Source: Fagopyrum homotropicum (Eukaryota > Streptophyta > Magnoliopsida > Caryophyllales > Polygonaceae). From it: a DNA stretch of 64,000 bases. The stretch lies in assembly GCA_033239125.1 (NCBI GenBank), contig BSWB01000001.1:25943501-26007500 (forward strand), given 5' to 3'. Both the position numbers and the translations under genes were made by a program. Below are positions 52,499-63,175 of this stretch, piece by piece (position 1 is the stretch's first letter; the number at the start of each line of letters is the position of its first letter). The notes beneath the pieces are model-generated. The model had not been told where the DNA came from, did not search any database, and was given only the letters and a program-made list of their open reading frames with translations.

Positions 52499-54406
52499 AT
52501 GGCCGCTTCTTACCACACTCGCTCAAACAGTTTCCCAAGCCGATCAACTCCCGTTGTTTTCCAATTTGATGAGCAACTCAACAGGCTCAGATCTTCTGAC
52601 TTCGCTTCTTCTTCATCCAAACTCACCCTTCTTAGCAATCTCTATGATTGCATTGATGAACTCCTTCAATTGCCTTCTTCTCAAAAGGCCATTTCTAACC
52701 AAGGACACGAGAAATGGGTCTGTTAGGATTTTTATAGTCGTTTAGGCCTAGTTTTACAACGATTCAGTTTTAGACAGAAGACTCGCAAAAACATTCAAAC
52801 GCGCAACACACAAGAACAGATCGAAAACGAGCACACAAAAGATTTAACGAGGTTCGGGTTATCCCCTACTCCTCGGAGCCTCAAGAGACTCAATCCACTA
52901 TACGAACCACAATTATCCAAGGGAAACGGAATAGGCTACAATCCAAAACCGAATCGGAAATAGAGCGAATCAACAACGAGACATAGCCAAGAACAGATTC
53001 AACAGATCTGAAACAACAGCACAAGAACAACCGAAGAATACTTCCCTGAGACAAGCTGCAACCCCGTCGAGCCACCAAGAACCAGGAACTCCGTTGAGCG
53101 ACTCCAGATCTCCAGATCTCCGCTACCTCAACCGAACCTTGTTCTCGTAAAACCGAACCCGAACTCTCGATCTTCGCCTTCTCTAAGGTCGAATCTGACG
53201 AAACCCTAGCAGCTGTTGTCTCCTTTTTGTTCTCTGCGCAATAGCCTTCTTCTGATCTCTCTCTATCTCTTCTCCTTTTTATTTTGCGTGTGAGAGTCCC
53301 ACTTTTCAGAATCTCTCTTCTTCTTTTTCTATCTATTTGCCTGCGTAAGATATGTGCAGCCCACACCTCTGTATACTCTCCTTTCCTGAATTTTTCAGCC
53401 GGTGAGTTCTCAAAAGTCACGTGATACCTTCTGTTTCTACTCCTTTTTTCTTTTGCATTAGAATAGCATTTGCTGGATAAGGAGCCAGCCCAAAAATACC
53501 CCTGGCCCACTTAAATTTAGGTCCACTTGAATTTCAATTAAGCAAAAGCTGTTACTTATATTTGCAAAAGCAAATTACAAGCAACGTACAAAACAAGCAC
53601 TACGCCTACTGAGCAAGTAACAGGAGCCAACCAAACCAACCATGGGCATTACCCGGGTTTATTACGCCGTCCTTGGTTGAGCGAGAAACGAGTGGGCTAC
53701 AAGACTCAATGAGCCTGCGTGCCGGCACTCCAACTCGCACAAAACCCGGTTGCACTCAAACCCGAGACCCGGTCTCGTTTTTCCTCAATATTTCCCGAAA
53801 CGGACTTTGAAAATTACAACCTTATTCTACAGGGTCGAAGATGCATTGGAGGGATCTATCAAATTCTTAGATGTTTGCAGCACCATCAGTGATGTATTGG
53901 TGCAGATGAAGGAAAGAGCACAACAACTTCAATCTATTCTCAGGAGAAGGTACTCTAAAGACGAGATCTCCAAAGAGGTGGCACAATACCTGAGATCAAG
54001 GAAGAGTGCTATCAAAACTGTCACAAAGGCATTGAAAGACTTGAAGAGTATGGAGAACAAGAACACTACCGAGAGCAATGAGATTGCAGAAGTTGTAAGC
54101 AGGCTGAGAGAGTGCCAAATGGCAACTCTCACTGTGCTTGAATCCCTCCTTGTATCCATAGCCGGTGCCAAGGCTAGAAGCAGCTGGGAATCAGTCATCT
54201 CTAAGTTGGTGAAGTCCAAACAGATTACCAGCCAACAAGAAACCACTTTCTTTCTTGTTGACTTGGAAGCCGAGAATCCGGAGCAAATGAGGGGCAGTTT
54301 GGAGAACATGGAGATCTCCATAAAGGATGTTGAGGAAAGAGCAAATTTCTTGTTTAGGCATTTAATCAAGACAAGAACTACCATTCTCAACACCCTCAAT
54401 TGCTAG
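52499..54406 (+). pseudogene. DUF241/BPS1-type gene G, split by a solo LTR (B/D/G type)
   Basis: The 5' part (52499-52720, 74 codons) has MAASYHTRSNSFPSRSTPVV and LYDCIDELLQLPSSQKA and ends at Trp73-Val74. The 3' part (53837-54406, 189 codons plus stop) opens EDALEGSIKFLDVCSTIS, continues SRLRECQMATLTVLESLLVS, and ends FRHLIKTRTTILNTLNC. Between them is an 1111-bp LTR inserted exactly between codons 74 and 75. Discounting it, both parts are in frame and total 263 codons, the length of gene D, with no other lesion. The present reading hits a stop two codons into the LTR (Cys, TAG). A Met inside the LTR (53750) opens a 218-codon frame into the 3' part. Confidence 0.9.
52721..53831. mobile_element. 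Solo LTR, 1111 bp, inside gene G
   Basis: Starts TGTTAGGATTTTTATAG and ends CTTATTCTACA. The perfect 5-bp duplication GGGTC lies on both sides (52716-52720 and 53832-53836). No internal retroelement domain or primer site is seen, so it is a solo LTR (or a small LTR-like element). It contains TTTAACGAGGTTCGGGTTAT, common in plant LTRs, near 52840. The minus-strand 206-codon frame (52890-53510) has no recognised domain. The superfamily cannot be told from the LTR alone. Confidence 0.88.
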
Positions 54407-55351
54407 ATATATATGTAGAAGAACAAGGAATTTTGTCAATTGTACAGAAAACAATATTTGTGATCACACATCTATAGAAATATTATACAAGAACTACCAT
54501 TCTTCACTCTATATGTCTTTGTTCATTAGCATGCAACTTTTAACTCTATGATTTTAAAACGCATAAAGTAACACATTAATCTAACTTACAGTAGGCTTTG
54601 TTTTAATCAATGTGCCACTTGTAACAACAATCTAAGAAAATTTCTGTTCTTGAAGTGACTAAGAACAGCCTTAAATTGATCATCAGTTAGACTTATGACG
54701 AGGCTTAGGCATCTTATCAATTATTTTGGGCCTCAAAGAACCTTATGCAACTTCAATAACCATTGAATTAAACACAAAACTTGTAGCATCAAGTTAGGTA
54801 CTTCCGTACGTATCAGTGTGTTTTTGGGTGCTATATGATCCTTCTTATTGTGCCCCAGCCGTAACTTTTATTTTGTATTATGAATTACCAATAATATAGT
54901 TTGTTTTTTGTCGGTGAATATGACAGACATATAAGTTGGTGAACCATATAAATTCATGTGTGTTCCCCCTTGTTTGTTTCATTTTTGTTAATTTGTTTGA
55001 TTTTTTTTTTCTCATATCCAAAATAACAAACTACTAGAGCTTTGGTTTTGATATCATCAAAACCGAAACCATGAAGATACTGAATTGTACACACAATATG
55101 ATTAGATGGCCAATCCGGAGGAGAAGGAACACTTACGGAGCTTGTTGTGTCTCGCATAACATGTTTTCACAGAGTCCTCAGATCAGATGACCATGGCTAA
55201 TTTGTGATTGAAGAACCTTTCGTTGAAAAGTACATCAAGCATGATTCAATTTGTTGTCCATGATTTCAACATTGTCCTTCAGATATTGACTTGTACACAC
55301 AATAATGCCTACGATACTCACCAGCTAACGAATCAAACTAGGGAAAAACTA
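54407..55351. other. 3' flank of gene G, outer end of the inverted block
   Basis: Reverse-complement match to 27410-28308: TGTACAGAAAACAATA, TTGTGATCACACATCTATA, ACTTATGACGAGGCTTAGGC, ATATAAATTCATGTGTGTTC. The match runs to CTAGGGAAAAACTA at the copia LTR start. No gene. Confidence 0.6.
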
Positions 55352-55500
55352 TGGGAATATATAGGTGCTTATATGTAAATAAGTCAATGTAAGGGAAAAG
55401 TTGTAATAAGTATGGATATAAAAATCATACGGTTGTAACAGATTCTGGTAATACACATGGAATACAGATTTTGTTTCCTCAATCTATCTTCTTCATCTTC
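55352..55500 (+). repeat. 5' LTR of the truncated copia element
   Basis: The left edge TGGGAATATATAGG is set by the end of block homology; the right edge CATCTTCA is set by the primer site four bases downstream. There is no partner LTR, so both ends are estimates. Confidence 0.6.
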
Positions 55501-55559
55501 AAATGGTATCAGAGAGAACGAAGATTTTCTTGTGAGTTTTTTTTCCGACTTAATCATCC

Positions 55560-57638
55560 ATGGATGATCGTGATGATAACATTGAGATTGATCCAGGCTT
55601 GGATCATCCAGATCCAAAAGATACTGCATCGACTGGAGCAGGCAGCACTCACCTTCCTACAATCGATCGAGTTCTTCCTAGAAACTCGATCGATCCTCTT
55701 TACTTGTCACCATCTGACAATCCTGGAATGCAATTAGTCTCGACTTTGTTCGATGGATCCAATTTTGCTTTCTGGAAGCGAGGTATACACATGGCATTAG
55801 GTGCAAAATTGAAGTTGGGATTCATTAATGGATCGTGCATCAAGGACACCACTGATATGGAGAAGACTTCTCGATGGATTAGGGCAGATTACATGATCAG
55901 ATGCTGGCTTATTCATTCCATGAAGCGTGATATCGCTGAACAATTCTCCTATGTTGAATCTGCCAAAGAATTGTGGGATAAAATTCTGGAAAGGTACCAA
56001 ATCTCTAATGCTCCCTTGATCTATCAGATTCACAAAAATCTTGCATCTATGAAGCAAGATAATGCCACAGTTTCAGTGTATTATGGTCGACTTAAGAAAC
56101 TGTGGGATGAGCTTCAAGCTCATGATGCTTTGCCTATCTGTTGTTGTGTTGGTGTTATTCACTACAAATGTGAAATTCTTAAGAACCTTGCAGAACGAGA
56201 AGTTAAGGCACGTCTTATTCAATTTCTCATGGGACTGAATGATCAATTTGATCATGTTCGATCTACTATCTTGTCACTTGAGACATTATCTTCCTTAAAT
56301 CGAGCTTTTCACATGGTTCTTCAAGTAGAACAGCAACGAGAGATAGCTTCATCCCTGAATCTTTCTCATGAGGCTCTTGCTGCTAATAGACAAGTTCCTC
56401 ATCGTCAGGCTGGAGGTAGTAGACAAGATTTCAGAAAAGAAAAATGGGAGAGGAAATGTGATCACTGTAAAGAGAAGGGGCATTTAAAGGAGAGTTGCTT
56501 CAAACTTCATGGCTTCCCTGATTGGTATAATAGATCCATGAGTTCTCTTAATGACAAATCCACTTCTCAATCCAGAAACAATAATTCTTTGACTGCAAAT
56601 GTGGCTGCTGGTCCACTTTTACAGACTCCTTTTGATGATCCAGATGCTAGAGGAGTGGGCAGTAACACTGTTTCATTGGTTTTTCAAGAAATGCTCAAAC
56701 TCTTGAACAATAAATCAGGAACTAATGTATCATCCAGTTCAGTAAATTTTGCAGGTATTACCAAATCCTTTTTGGCTCATGTCTCTTCTTCTCCATATGT
56801 GTGGATTATTGATTATGGAGCCACTGACCACATCTGTTATTGTGCTGAGCTATTTTCCAACTTGGTTTCATTATCGAAGCCAATTCAGATTGGCCTTCCT
56901 GATGGTTCAGTAAAGCTGGTTACACATTTAGGGGCAGTTTATATCTCTCCTCTTCTGACATTGGATAATGTCCTGTTTATGCCAGACTTCAAGCATAATT
57001 TGCTTTCTGTTCATCGACTTATTACTCAGACATCTTGCAAAACAGTGTTTCATTCCAATGGTTTTGTGTTTCAGGACCATACTACTAACACTATCATTGC
57101 TCAAGGATTTCTGGATGGAGGGTTGTACAAGCTCACTAGTTCTTTTTTGGAACAATCTTTAGTTGTTGCTTGTAATAATGTTGCTAAACCTTCTTTACAT
57201 ATTTTTCATGCCGGATTAGGGCATTCTTCATTACCTAAACTGCAGCATATATCATCATGTCCACCTACCTCATTTTCATTGTTGATTTGTGATGTATGTA
57301 CTCTTGCTAAGCAACACAAATTACCTTTTCCTCGAAGTGTTTCTTATGCTTCACATGCCTTTGCATTATTACACATGGATATTTGGGGCCCTTACCACAC
57401 TAGATCCATCTGTGGAGCTAGATACTTTCTTACCATTCTAGATGACTTTACTAGATGCACTTGGACATTTCTTATGGGTGATAAGATGCAGGTACATCGA
57501 CTATTGCTTAATTTTCTTGCTTATGTCAAGACACAGTTTGCTGGGGTTGTGAAACTTATTCAATCTGACAATGGTTCAGAATTTCTTCAACACTCTTTGC
57601 AAGAATTATTTCAATCTCAAGGGATTCTTCACCATTGA
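55560..57638 (+). CDS. Copia gag-protease-integrase (truncated polyprotein)
   Basis: A 692-codon frame. The gag N-terminal segment DPLYLSPSDNPGMQLVSTLF, then GSNFAFWKRGIHMALGAKLK, lies at about 45-85. The gag core runs to about 280. The zinc knuckle CDHCKEKGHLKESC is at about 301-314, followed by the copia signature KLHGFPDWY. Protease follows at about 417: WIIDYGATDHI, where the usual DSG is DYG. The integrase HHCC finger follows (HAGLGHSSLPKL, CDVCTLAKQHKLPF), then MDIWGPY with the first catalytic Asp and IQSDNGSEF with the second. It stops at TGA after ILHH, just before the PYTPQQNG region. The long open length suggests fairly recent decay. Confidence 0.88.
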   Translation: MDDRDDNIEIDPGLDHPDPKDTASTGAGSTHLPTIDRVLPRNSIDPLYLSPSDNPGMQLVSTLFDGSNFAFWKRGIHMALGAKLKLGFINGSCIKDTTDMEKTSRWIRADYMIRCWLIHSMKRDIAEQFSYVESAKELWDKILERYQISNAPLIYQIHKNLASMKQDNATVSVYYGRLKKLWDELQAHDALPICCCVGVIHYKCEILKNLAEREVKARLIQFLMGLNDQFDHVRSTILSLETLSSLNRAFHMVLQVEQQREIASSLNLSHEALAANRQVPHRQAGGSRQDFRKEKWERKCDHCKEKGHLKESCFKLHGFPDWYNRSMSSLNDKSTSQSRNNNSLTANVAAGPLLQTPFDDPDARGVGSNTVSLVFQEMLKLLNNKSGTNVSSSSVNFAGITKSFLAHVSSSPYVWIIDYGATDHICYCAELFSNLVSLSKPIQIGLPDGSVKLVTHLGAVYISPLLTLDNVLFMPDFKHNLLSVHRLITQTSCKTVFHSNGFVFQDHTTNTIIAQGFLDGGLYKLTSSFLEQSLVVACNNVAKPSLHIFHAGLGHSSLPKLQHISSCPPTSFSLLICDVCTLAKQHKLPFPRSVSYASHAFALLHMDIWGPYHTRSICGARYFLTILDDFTRCTWTFLMGDKMQVHRLLLNFLAYVKTQFAGVVKLIQSDNGSEFLQHSLQELFQSQGILHH

Positions 57639-58385
57639 TCTTGTCCTTATACTCCTCAACAAAATGGTCAGGCTGAGAAGACAGACATTAACATCTATTA
57701 GCCACTGCACGAGCTCTTAGACTCCATTGTCATCTTCCCCTCCAATTTTAGGGGAGTGCATCTTATCAGCAACATATTTGATCAATCTCATGCCTTCATC
57801 CATTTTAGGGTGGAAAATTCCCTTTGAGGTCCTTCATCAAAAATTTGTGTCTCATGATTATTTGAGGATCATTGGTTGCTTATGTTATTGTCTGTCTTCT
57901 CACAAAGATAAGTTGGAGGCAGTCTCTCGACCATGTGCTTTTATTGGGTATCCCCCAAGCTAGAAGGGTTACAAAGTCTATGATTTACAGACCCATAAGA
58001 TTTTTGTCACTAGAAATGTGATCTTTAGAGAAGATATCTTCCCTTTTTATCAATCATCCACAACATCCCATGTTTCTTCCCCTTCTGAAGCCTTACCTCT
58101 AGTTTCTCATGCTTATGATTTCCCACCTAACTCTCCATTTCCCATTTCTAATTTATCTCCCAATGTTTCCTTCCCTTTTGAGCCAGTTTCTCTGCCTACT
58201 TCTCCTCTTACTGTTTTACCAATGTCCACATCTTCACATCCTTCTATTTCTTCTAGTCCTTTTTTTGCTGAACCCTTACCTGTCCCTTTCTCTGACACAT
58301 CACCTCCTCTACCATTTCCTCCTCCCACCCTTTCCATTCACATTGTTTCCTTTAGTTATTTTCCTTCATATAGACATTTGTTGTG
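57639..58385 (+). pseudogene. Copia integrase C-terminal remnant and linker
   Basis: Continues as PYTPQQNGQAEK (catalytic Glu region) with frame breaks. Then come LISATYLINLMPSSILGWKI-like sequence (57727-57963), LRIIGCLCYCLSSHKDKLEA and CAFIGYPPS, a stop, GYKVYDLQT, and a Ser/Pro-rich linker (58018-58386). All this is standard copia order up to, but not including, reverse transcriptase. Confidence 0.78.
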
Positions 58386-58404
58386 ATGTATTCGATGATC
58401 AACA

Positions 58405-58572
58405 AACCAAGTATGAGCCTGCTCTTCCCTACAAGACTCACAAACACAACATCTGAAGTGCCTGTTGGAGAGCACGTTCGCCCAGTGGACTTTGGCATCA
58501 CAAGAGAGACATAAGAAGGCTGAATCCGCCTTGTAGAACACTGGGTCTCAAAGCTGAACAAAATTCACACAT
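58405..58572 (-). pseudogene. B-box zinc finger fragment (CONSTANS-like/BBX)
   Basis: The minus strand reads MCEFCSALRPSV, then, after a one-base frame change, FYKADSAFLCLSCDAKVH and ANVLSNRHF followed by VCESC. This is a complete B-box 1 pattern: C-x2-C, the D-x-A-x-LC-x2-CD-x-xVH core and the NxLSxRHxR loop. It also holds the start of the second Cys cluster. In plants this module opens CONSTANS-like/BBX transcription regulators, where it binds zinc and mediates protein contacts. Here it is about 55 codons long, frameshifted, and has neither a second B-box nor a CCT domain. It abuts the truncation point of the copia element. Confidence 0.8.
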
Positions 58573-59760
58573 CTTATCATTTTTTGTCTTTTAGTTGTCT
58601 TTTCTCAATAAATCTTGCCTACTCTATTACGCTGTGAAGAAAATAAACGATTTTCAGGTGATTTTGTCAAAGTCCGATACAGGCGGACCTAAACCGGGTA
58701 TAGACCGAGTCAACAGACGGACCGGTAGAGAAGGGTTGCATTAGGCCCAAACCCATTACATAAACCTACTAAAACCAATTGGCAATATTATAATAGGCTA
58801 AGAGTGTCCATAACTTTCGATGTGGAACTTATTATCTCCAACGGATCTAGAACAACTATGAAGAACTAGCTTATACTTAACAAGTTCTAATGATCTCAAC
58901 TACAACTTAATAGATCTTCAGCTATAAAGATTCAGATAACTCAACTGTACAAACCTGAAAGTTTGAAGATGAATTCAAAGCTTGAAATCCATGACCATGG
59001 AAGAACAACTTCTTGACTCTCTGTAGCTTAGCTTTCTCTCTTTTTCCTAGTTTACATAGGAAGTTTTTCCCTATAAATAGCCTTATAGAGGGAGATTATT
59101 AGATAACTCAGTTTGAATTTGATTTTCATAATGTTGTGAGACACTTGTGACTTTATTTATGAAGCTTGTATTTTATCATTTCTATTCAACCAAAAGGAGA
59201 GTTTTTTTATTGAAAATTTGTGGATCATGACTTTAGTTATGAAGCTTGCATTTTATCATTTTTATTCAATCAAAAGGAGAGTTTTTGATTGAAAAGTTGA
59301 GAATCATTGATAGGTTGTTCTTGTGTGTGTTAATCATTTTGAAGGTTGGTGATACAAGTCAAACTAGTCCCTCCTTGTGTTTATCTTACTTAGAAGACTT
59401 GTGTAAGGTTATAGAAGAAATTGTGAAAGGTAATTTTTTGTTGAAAGAATTTGGCCTACTAGGCTCTTTTTGGGTTTTGTTAAAGAAACTATACCCCATA
59501 TTTTTTTACTGCTAATGAAGTTAATTAGGATGTTTTAATAGGTCACTTTCATTCACTCACTTCCTCCCGCTTCATTCAATTTGAAACAAAAACTAACTGG
59601 TGCCTCTCCTCTCGACTCTCAACTTCAACACAACTTCTCCCTCAATCTCTCTCGTAATCTCAAATTCGTCAAGTTTTCCGATCTTCTCCTGTTAATTCCG
59701 GCGTTCTCTTTCGCTCTCATTCTCAATTTTGTCTTTGTTGATACCAGATTTCATCTCAAA
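58573..59760. other. Intergenic with possible LTR remnants
   Basis: No gene recognised. CCCTATAAATAGCC near 59070 is a good TATA-like sequence. A tandem duplication of about 79 bp lies at 59151-59300. The region 59545-59700 is rich in TC and CTC, like a plant 5' leader. Confidence 0.45.
59151..59300. repeat. Tandem duplication, about 2 x 79 bp
   Basis: GACTTTATTTATGAAGCTTG...CAACCAAAAGGAGAG is repeated as GACTTTAGTTATGAAGCTTG...CAATCAAAAGGAGAG, offset by about 79 bp. Confidence 0.75.
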
Positions 59761-59789
59761 TCTCTCCTTACCTGTTAACCCCAACGCCT

Positions 59790-60475
59790 CCTTCACCTGT
59801 TGAAGAGGATGTTTCAAAGGAGGGACAGGCACCTCCGGTGTCTGGTCATGATGGAGGTCTTCAAATAGTTCTATCTGGTGGTCCAAGGGAAGGAAATATA
59901 CCAGTGGTTAGTATGGATTGGATACTCTTTCAATTTTTCTTGTATTATTGTTTCTGGTATATGTTCATATTAGGGTTTGATAGGTTTATATATTGTTTCT
60001 GGTATGTGTTTTCATATGGTTTGTGGTATTTTTGTTTCGTCTTTATATTTGCATGAGAATTATGGTATTAGTTGTTAGTGCATTTGTGTCTAGTATTAAC
60101 TTTTCTGGTATGTTACTTGTTTTAGTTTTTCTGGTATGTCTTATGGAATTAGTTTCTTGTATGTTATGTTTATTTGTTTTTTGTATACCTATCTATTGTG
60201 TTTTTGGTATGCTTTGTTCTTTGTTTATATTACATGAGTTATCTGGTATGTGTTTATGGTTTGTTTTCTGGTATTAGTTGTTGATATGTTTCCTTTTATA
60301 TTTATATGATTTGTCACATATTTATGCTTTCTATTTTGAGTTTCATATGAGGTTTTTATATTACTTTCTAGTATTGAATTTTGATGTGAATATTGATATT
60401 ATTTTCCGGTATGTTTACACAGACCGAGGAAGAAATGTCCATTAATGTACATGAAGACTCATTTACTAGTTGAAA
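59790..60475 (+). other. Possible gene fragment: two short exon-like pieces around a repeat-rich intron
   Basis: One frame reads TPPSPVEEDVSKEGQAPPV, then GLQIVLSGGPREGN up to CCAGTGGTTAGTATG (about 59911), which could be a splice donor. TTTACACAG at about 60412-60420 could be the matching acceptor. It is followed by TEEEMSINVHEDSFTS and a stop. The sequence in between is made of irregular TTTCTGGTATGT repeats. The TC-rich leader upstream fits a first exon. No family is recognised, and the gypsy LTR begins 90 bp downstream, so it would be a truncated gene at best. Confidence 0.25.
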
Positions 60476-60500
60476 TGTTTTTCTGGTATTAACAAACTTG
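59935..60500. repeat. Degenerate short repeat, TTTCTGGTATGT-like
   Basis: About 14 copies of a T-rich unit around TCTGGTAT (also TTTGTGGTATT, TTTTTGGTATGC, TTTCCGGTATGT) at irregular spacing over about 560 bp. Confidence 0.65.
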
Positions 60501-60566
60501 TTTCCTTTACTAGTTGATGTACAGGTTTGATGATAACCCAAAATATGAGACAACACATATAACTAT

Positions 60567-62901
60567 TGTAATAACCGGAATTTTGAAACTCCGTTAAACC
60601 TGAATTTAACCTATTTCCGAAACGTCAATCTTAAATAAATAAGTACATAAATTAAAATACGGAATTTAATTTACGTACTTTAAAATAAGAATAATAATAA
60701 GTTATAAAATACGGAATTTAATTCCGTATTATATAAATTTCCCGCACTTAATTAACGAGTTTTGGATCCTATTTTAAAGAGAGAGAGAGGCTGGATATAA
60801 CCCGCTACCAGGCCCAATTACCGGCCCAGCCAGCCAGCCCATTCGTAAGAAACTAATCTAATTAACCTAATTAAAATTAACCTAATCTAAACCTATCCTG
60901 CTATTATTGCGTGCTGCTACCCATCTCTCCCTTACCTTCTGCGCTTCGTCGACCAGCAGCCATGCCTTCTGCACATTGGAAGCGAGCATCAGTGAGCAGC
61001 CCCGTTGACGAGCCGGTCGCCGCACTCCACCACCAGGCCTGCCGCCGCCGGCCTTGTCGACCACCAAGGCGCCCAGGTTAACCACCGGTCCTGTCTATCT
61101 CTCCCCACCCCTCTTTTCTGTTTCGAAGCGGCCGGACCTAACATTACCGTCCCACAGCCGTTGCGAGTCCCACCAGTGAGCCGTCGTCGCACCTCCTAGA
61201 CCAGCGTAGCACCCGGTGGCAAGGTGAGTCGTCTGCCCTATTCTGTTTCCTCTTTCTGTTCCGGTACGCCGTGCTAACCCCTCTCCTTGCGGCTGTTGTG
61301 TGGAACCAGCCAAGATCTCCCCGCCTTCGACTGCAAATCGGTGCCGCCTAGAACCTCCCTATCGGACTGCAACGCCGGTAAGACTTCCTCCCTGCCACCT
61401 CTACTCTTCTGCGCTGGTGCCGGTCTTTGACCGCTGTTGAGTTGTTAGTACACTGTGATGTGTATATATATATATATACATTGGAATGTCACGAAGGCAG
61501 TGCAGAATATACATGTATATATGATGAGAAGTAGAAGCGGAAAGTTATAAAAATAAGTATCAGTTAGTATAGTGTATATAGGAGTTGTGTATGCCGAGTA
61601 TATAAGTATACGTATATATATACTATATGAAATAAAAGTGTACATAAGTGAATTAAAGTTATACATGTAGATCGATATATATATAAATCTACTCATATGA
61701 ATGGGAGTTGGGGAAATGTCATGTATATAGCTATATATATATATATATAATTACCGAATGGTTACGGATTTAATATGAAATGGAAGGAAAGGTTAGAGTA
61801 TGTACCTACGTATACATACGTTTAGAAGAGTAAAGTAATAATAGGGAAGTAAGGAGGGATTTTGGTTCTTGGAAGAGTTTTAGAGTGTAACTTATAACTG
61901 GTGTAACTATCAAAGGGAATTGATAGTTTTCTAAATTAAACTTCGAGAAATTACGATACCAAGGGTAAAAAGGGTCTTTTACCATAAGAGAGCTTTTTCC
62001 GTAATTCCTTCGCATGAGGTTGGACGTCGAGATGTGATTTTGATAACCATGCCTTATTTGACAGGCGTTTGAGTTACCACGAGTACGGACTGGTTGAGAC
62101 GTGTTAGAGTGTATTTTGACTCAGGTAAGTCCTTGCGACTTACTTAGCCAGTTTCTGGGTATTAGTTGAGTGATAGTGGTTGTGTGTGCTTTGTGCGTGT
62201 TTTAATAATAATAACTTGCTAGGACGACTGTCATTATTATGTTTAAGGCCCAAGTGTATGTATAACGGGCCGTGACATCATTGCCCAGCTCTGACAGGAG
62301 ACTGAGAGGTTCTCTATACCCAGACCAGGCAGGTACAAGGTGAGATGCATCGGATCCATTCCTGATGGTTACACGGGGGCGGAGGCGAGGTTTGGGAATC
62401 CCTCGTGTCACAAAATAAGTATCATTAGCGTGAAAGAGTAACTTAACTCAAGATAATAAAACGGACTTGTGTGAAAGCATGGTGGGTGTTTATATTTTTT
62501 ATGTGTGTGTTTGTGCTGCTATTATTCTGCTAATATTTAGATAACTAGCTAACGGTTCCTCTTGTTGTGTTTTTAGATTTACCACAGGTTAGACCAGCAG
62601 CTGAGTGATCCGGAAGTAGTGGTCAGCCGGGTCTCCGTACTCCTTAGAGTGGGGGTTGGGAGTTGTGTTTGTCTTTTCTTTCTTTTGGTTAAGACAGTTG
62701 TTCGTTTCTTTTGTTTAAGTACTTTAGGCTGCTAGACAGTGTTGCATTCATTACCTTAAAAATACTATTTTATGAATTTCGGTTTTCTTTATTTGTGTCT
62801 TGTTGTAAGATCCTAGTAATGTTGTTGTCAAACTGAGGTCGGGACCCATTGTGAGGTCCTAACCAGTAATGTCCCGAGTTCTGAGAATTCGGGGTGTTAC
62901 A
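60567..62901 (+). repeat. 5' LTR of the right-end gypsy element
   Basis: The ends TGTAA and TTACA are inverted repeats. It contains a GC-rich leader-like stretch (about 60940-61430), a TA-rich stretch (61450-61760), GTAAGTCCTTGCGACTTACT near 62125, and an ending GGGACCCATTGTGAGGTCCT homologous to the 39.8-kb solo LTR end. The second LTR is outside the window. Confidence 0.85.
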
Positions 62902-62904
62902 ACA

Positions 62905-62916
62905 TGGTATCAAAGC
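62905..62916 (+). other. Primer binding site, initiator tRNA-Met type
   Basis: TGGTATCAAAGC lies three bases after the LTR end. The standard plant sequence is TGGTATCAGAGC. Confidence 0.75.
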
Positions 62917-63175
62917 TCTAGGTTGGCAACAATGGCACTTGAAATCTTCTGAAAGACTGAATAAGTTTTTGCAGAACCCGAAAAGAAGTCTGAGTTTTAA
63001 AAAGAAATTTTTTGGTTTTAAATGCATGCATAGTCTGGTTGGGAATAGAAAAGTACGGCTGACCACCACTACTACCGCGGATCTCAGTATGCTTAGTATG
63101 GACTTTAGGTTTTACTGTAGATGGACTTTTTGGACTTTTAGCTAGTAGTAATTATAGTTATTATTCCTCGCGCAG

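Larger units (their letters stand above)
55352..58385 (+). mobile_element. Ty1/copia retrotransposon, 3'-truncated
   Basis: A short 5' LTR (about 55352-55500) and a TGGTATCAGAG primer site (55504-55514) precede a long gag-protease-integrase frame and a broken integrase C-terminus. Sequence identity to copia stops near 58385, before any reverse transcriptase. There is no 3' LTR. The LTR inserts exactly where the inverted block's homology ends. The short LTR suggests the Ale/Retrofit type. Confidence 0.85.

Noticed and set aside
52890..53510. 206-codon minus-strand frame inside the solo LTR of gene G
   Set aside because: No retroelement or host domain is recognisable. LTRs often hold chance frames, and the basic, repetitive composition (RKRRREI, RRDRERSEE) looks incidental.
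52717..53833. LTR in gene G acting as a clean intron
   Set aside because: The 3' end resembles an acceptor, but the GT donors next to the 5' junction (52718 and 52722) give out-of-frame joins. Without RNA evidence it is treated as a disruption.
58113..58337. Gly/Glu-rich 74-codon minus-strand frame
   Set aside because: Antisense of the Ser/Pro-rich copia linker.
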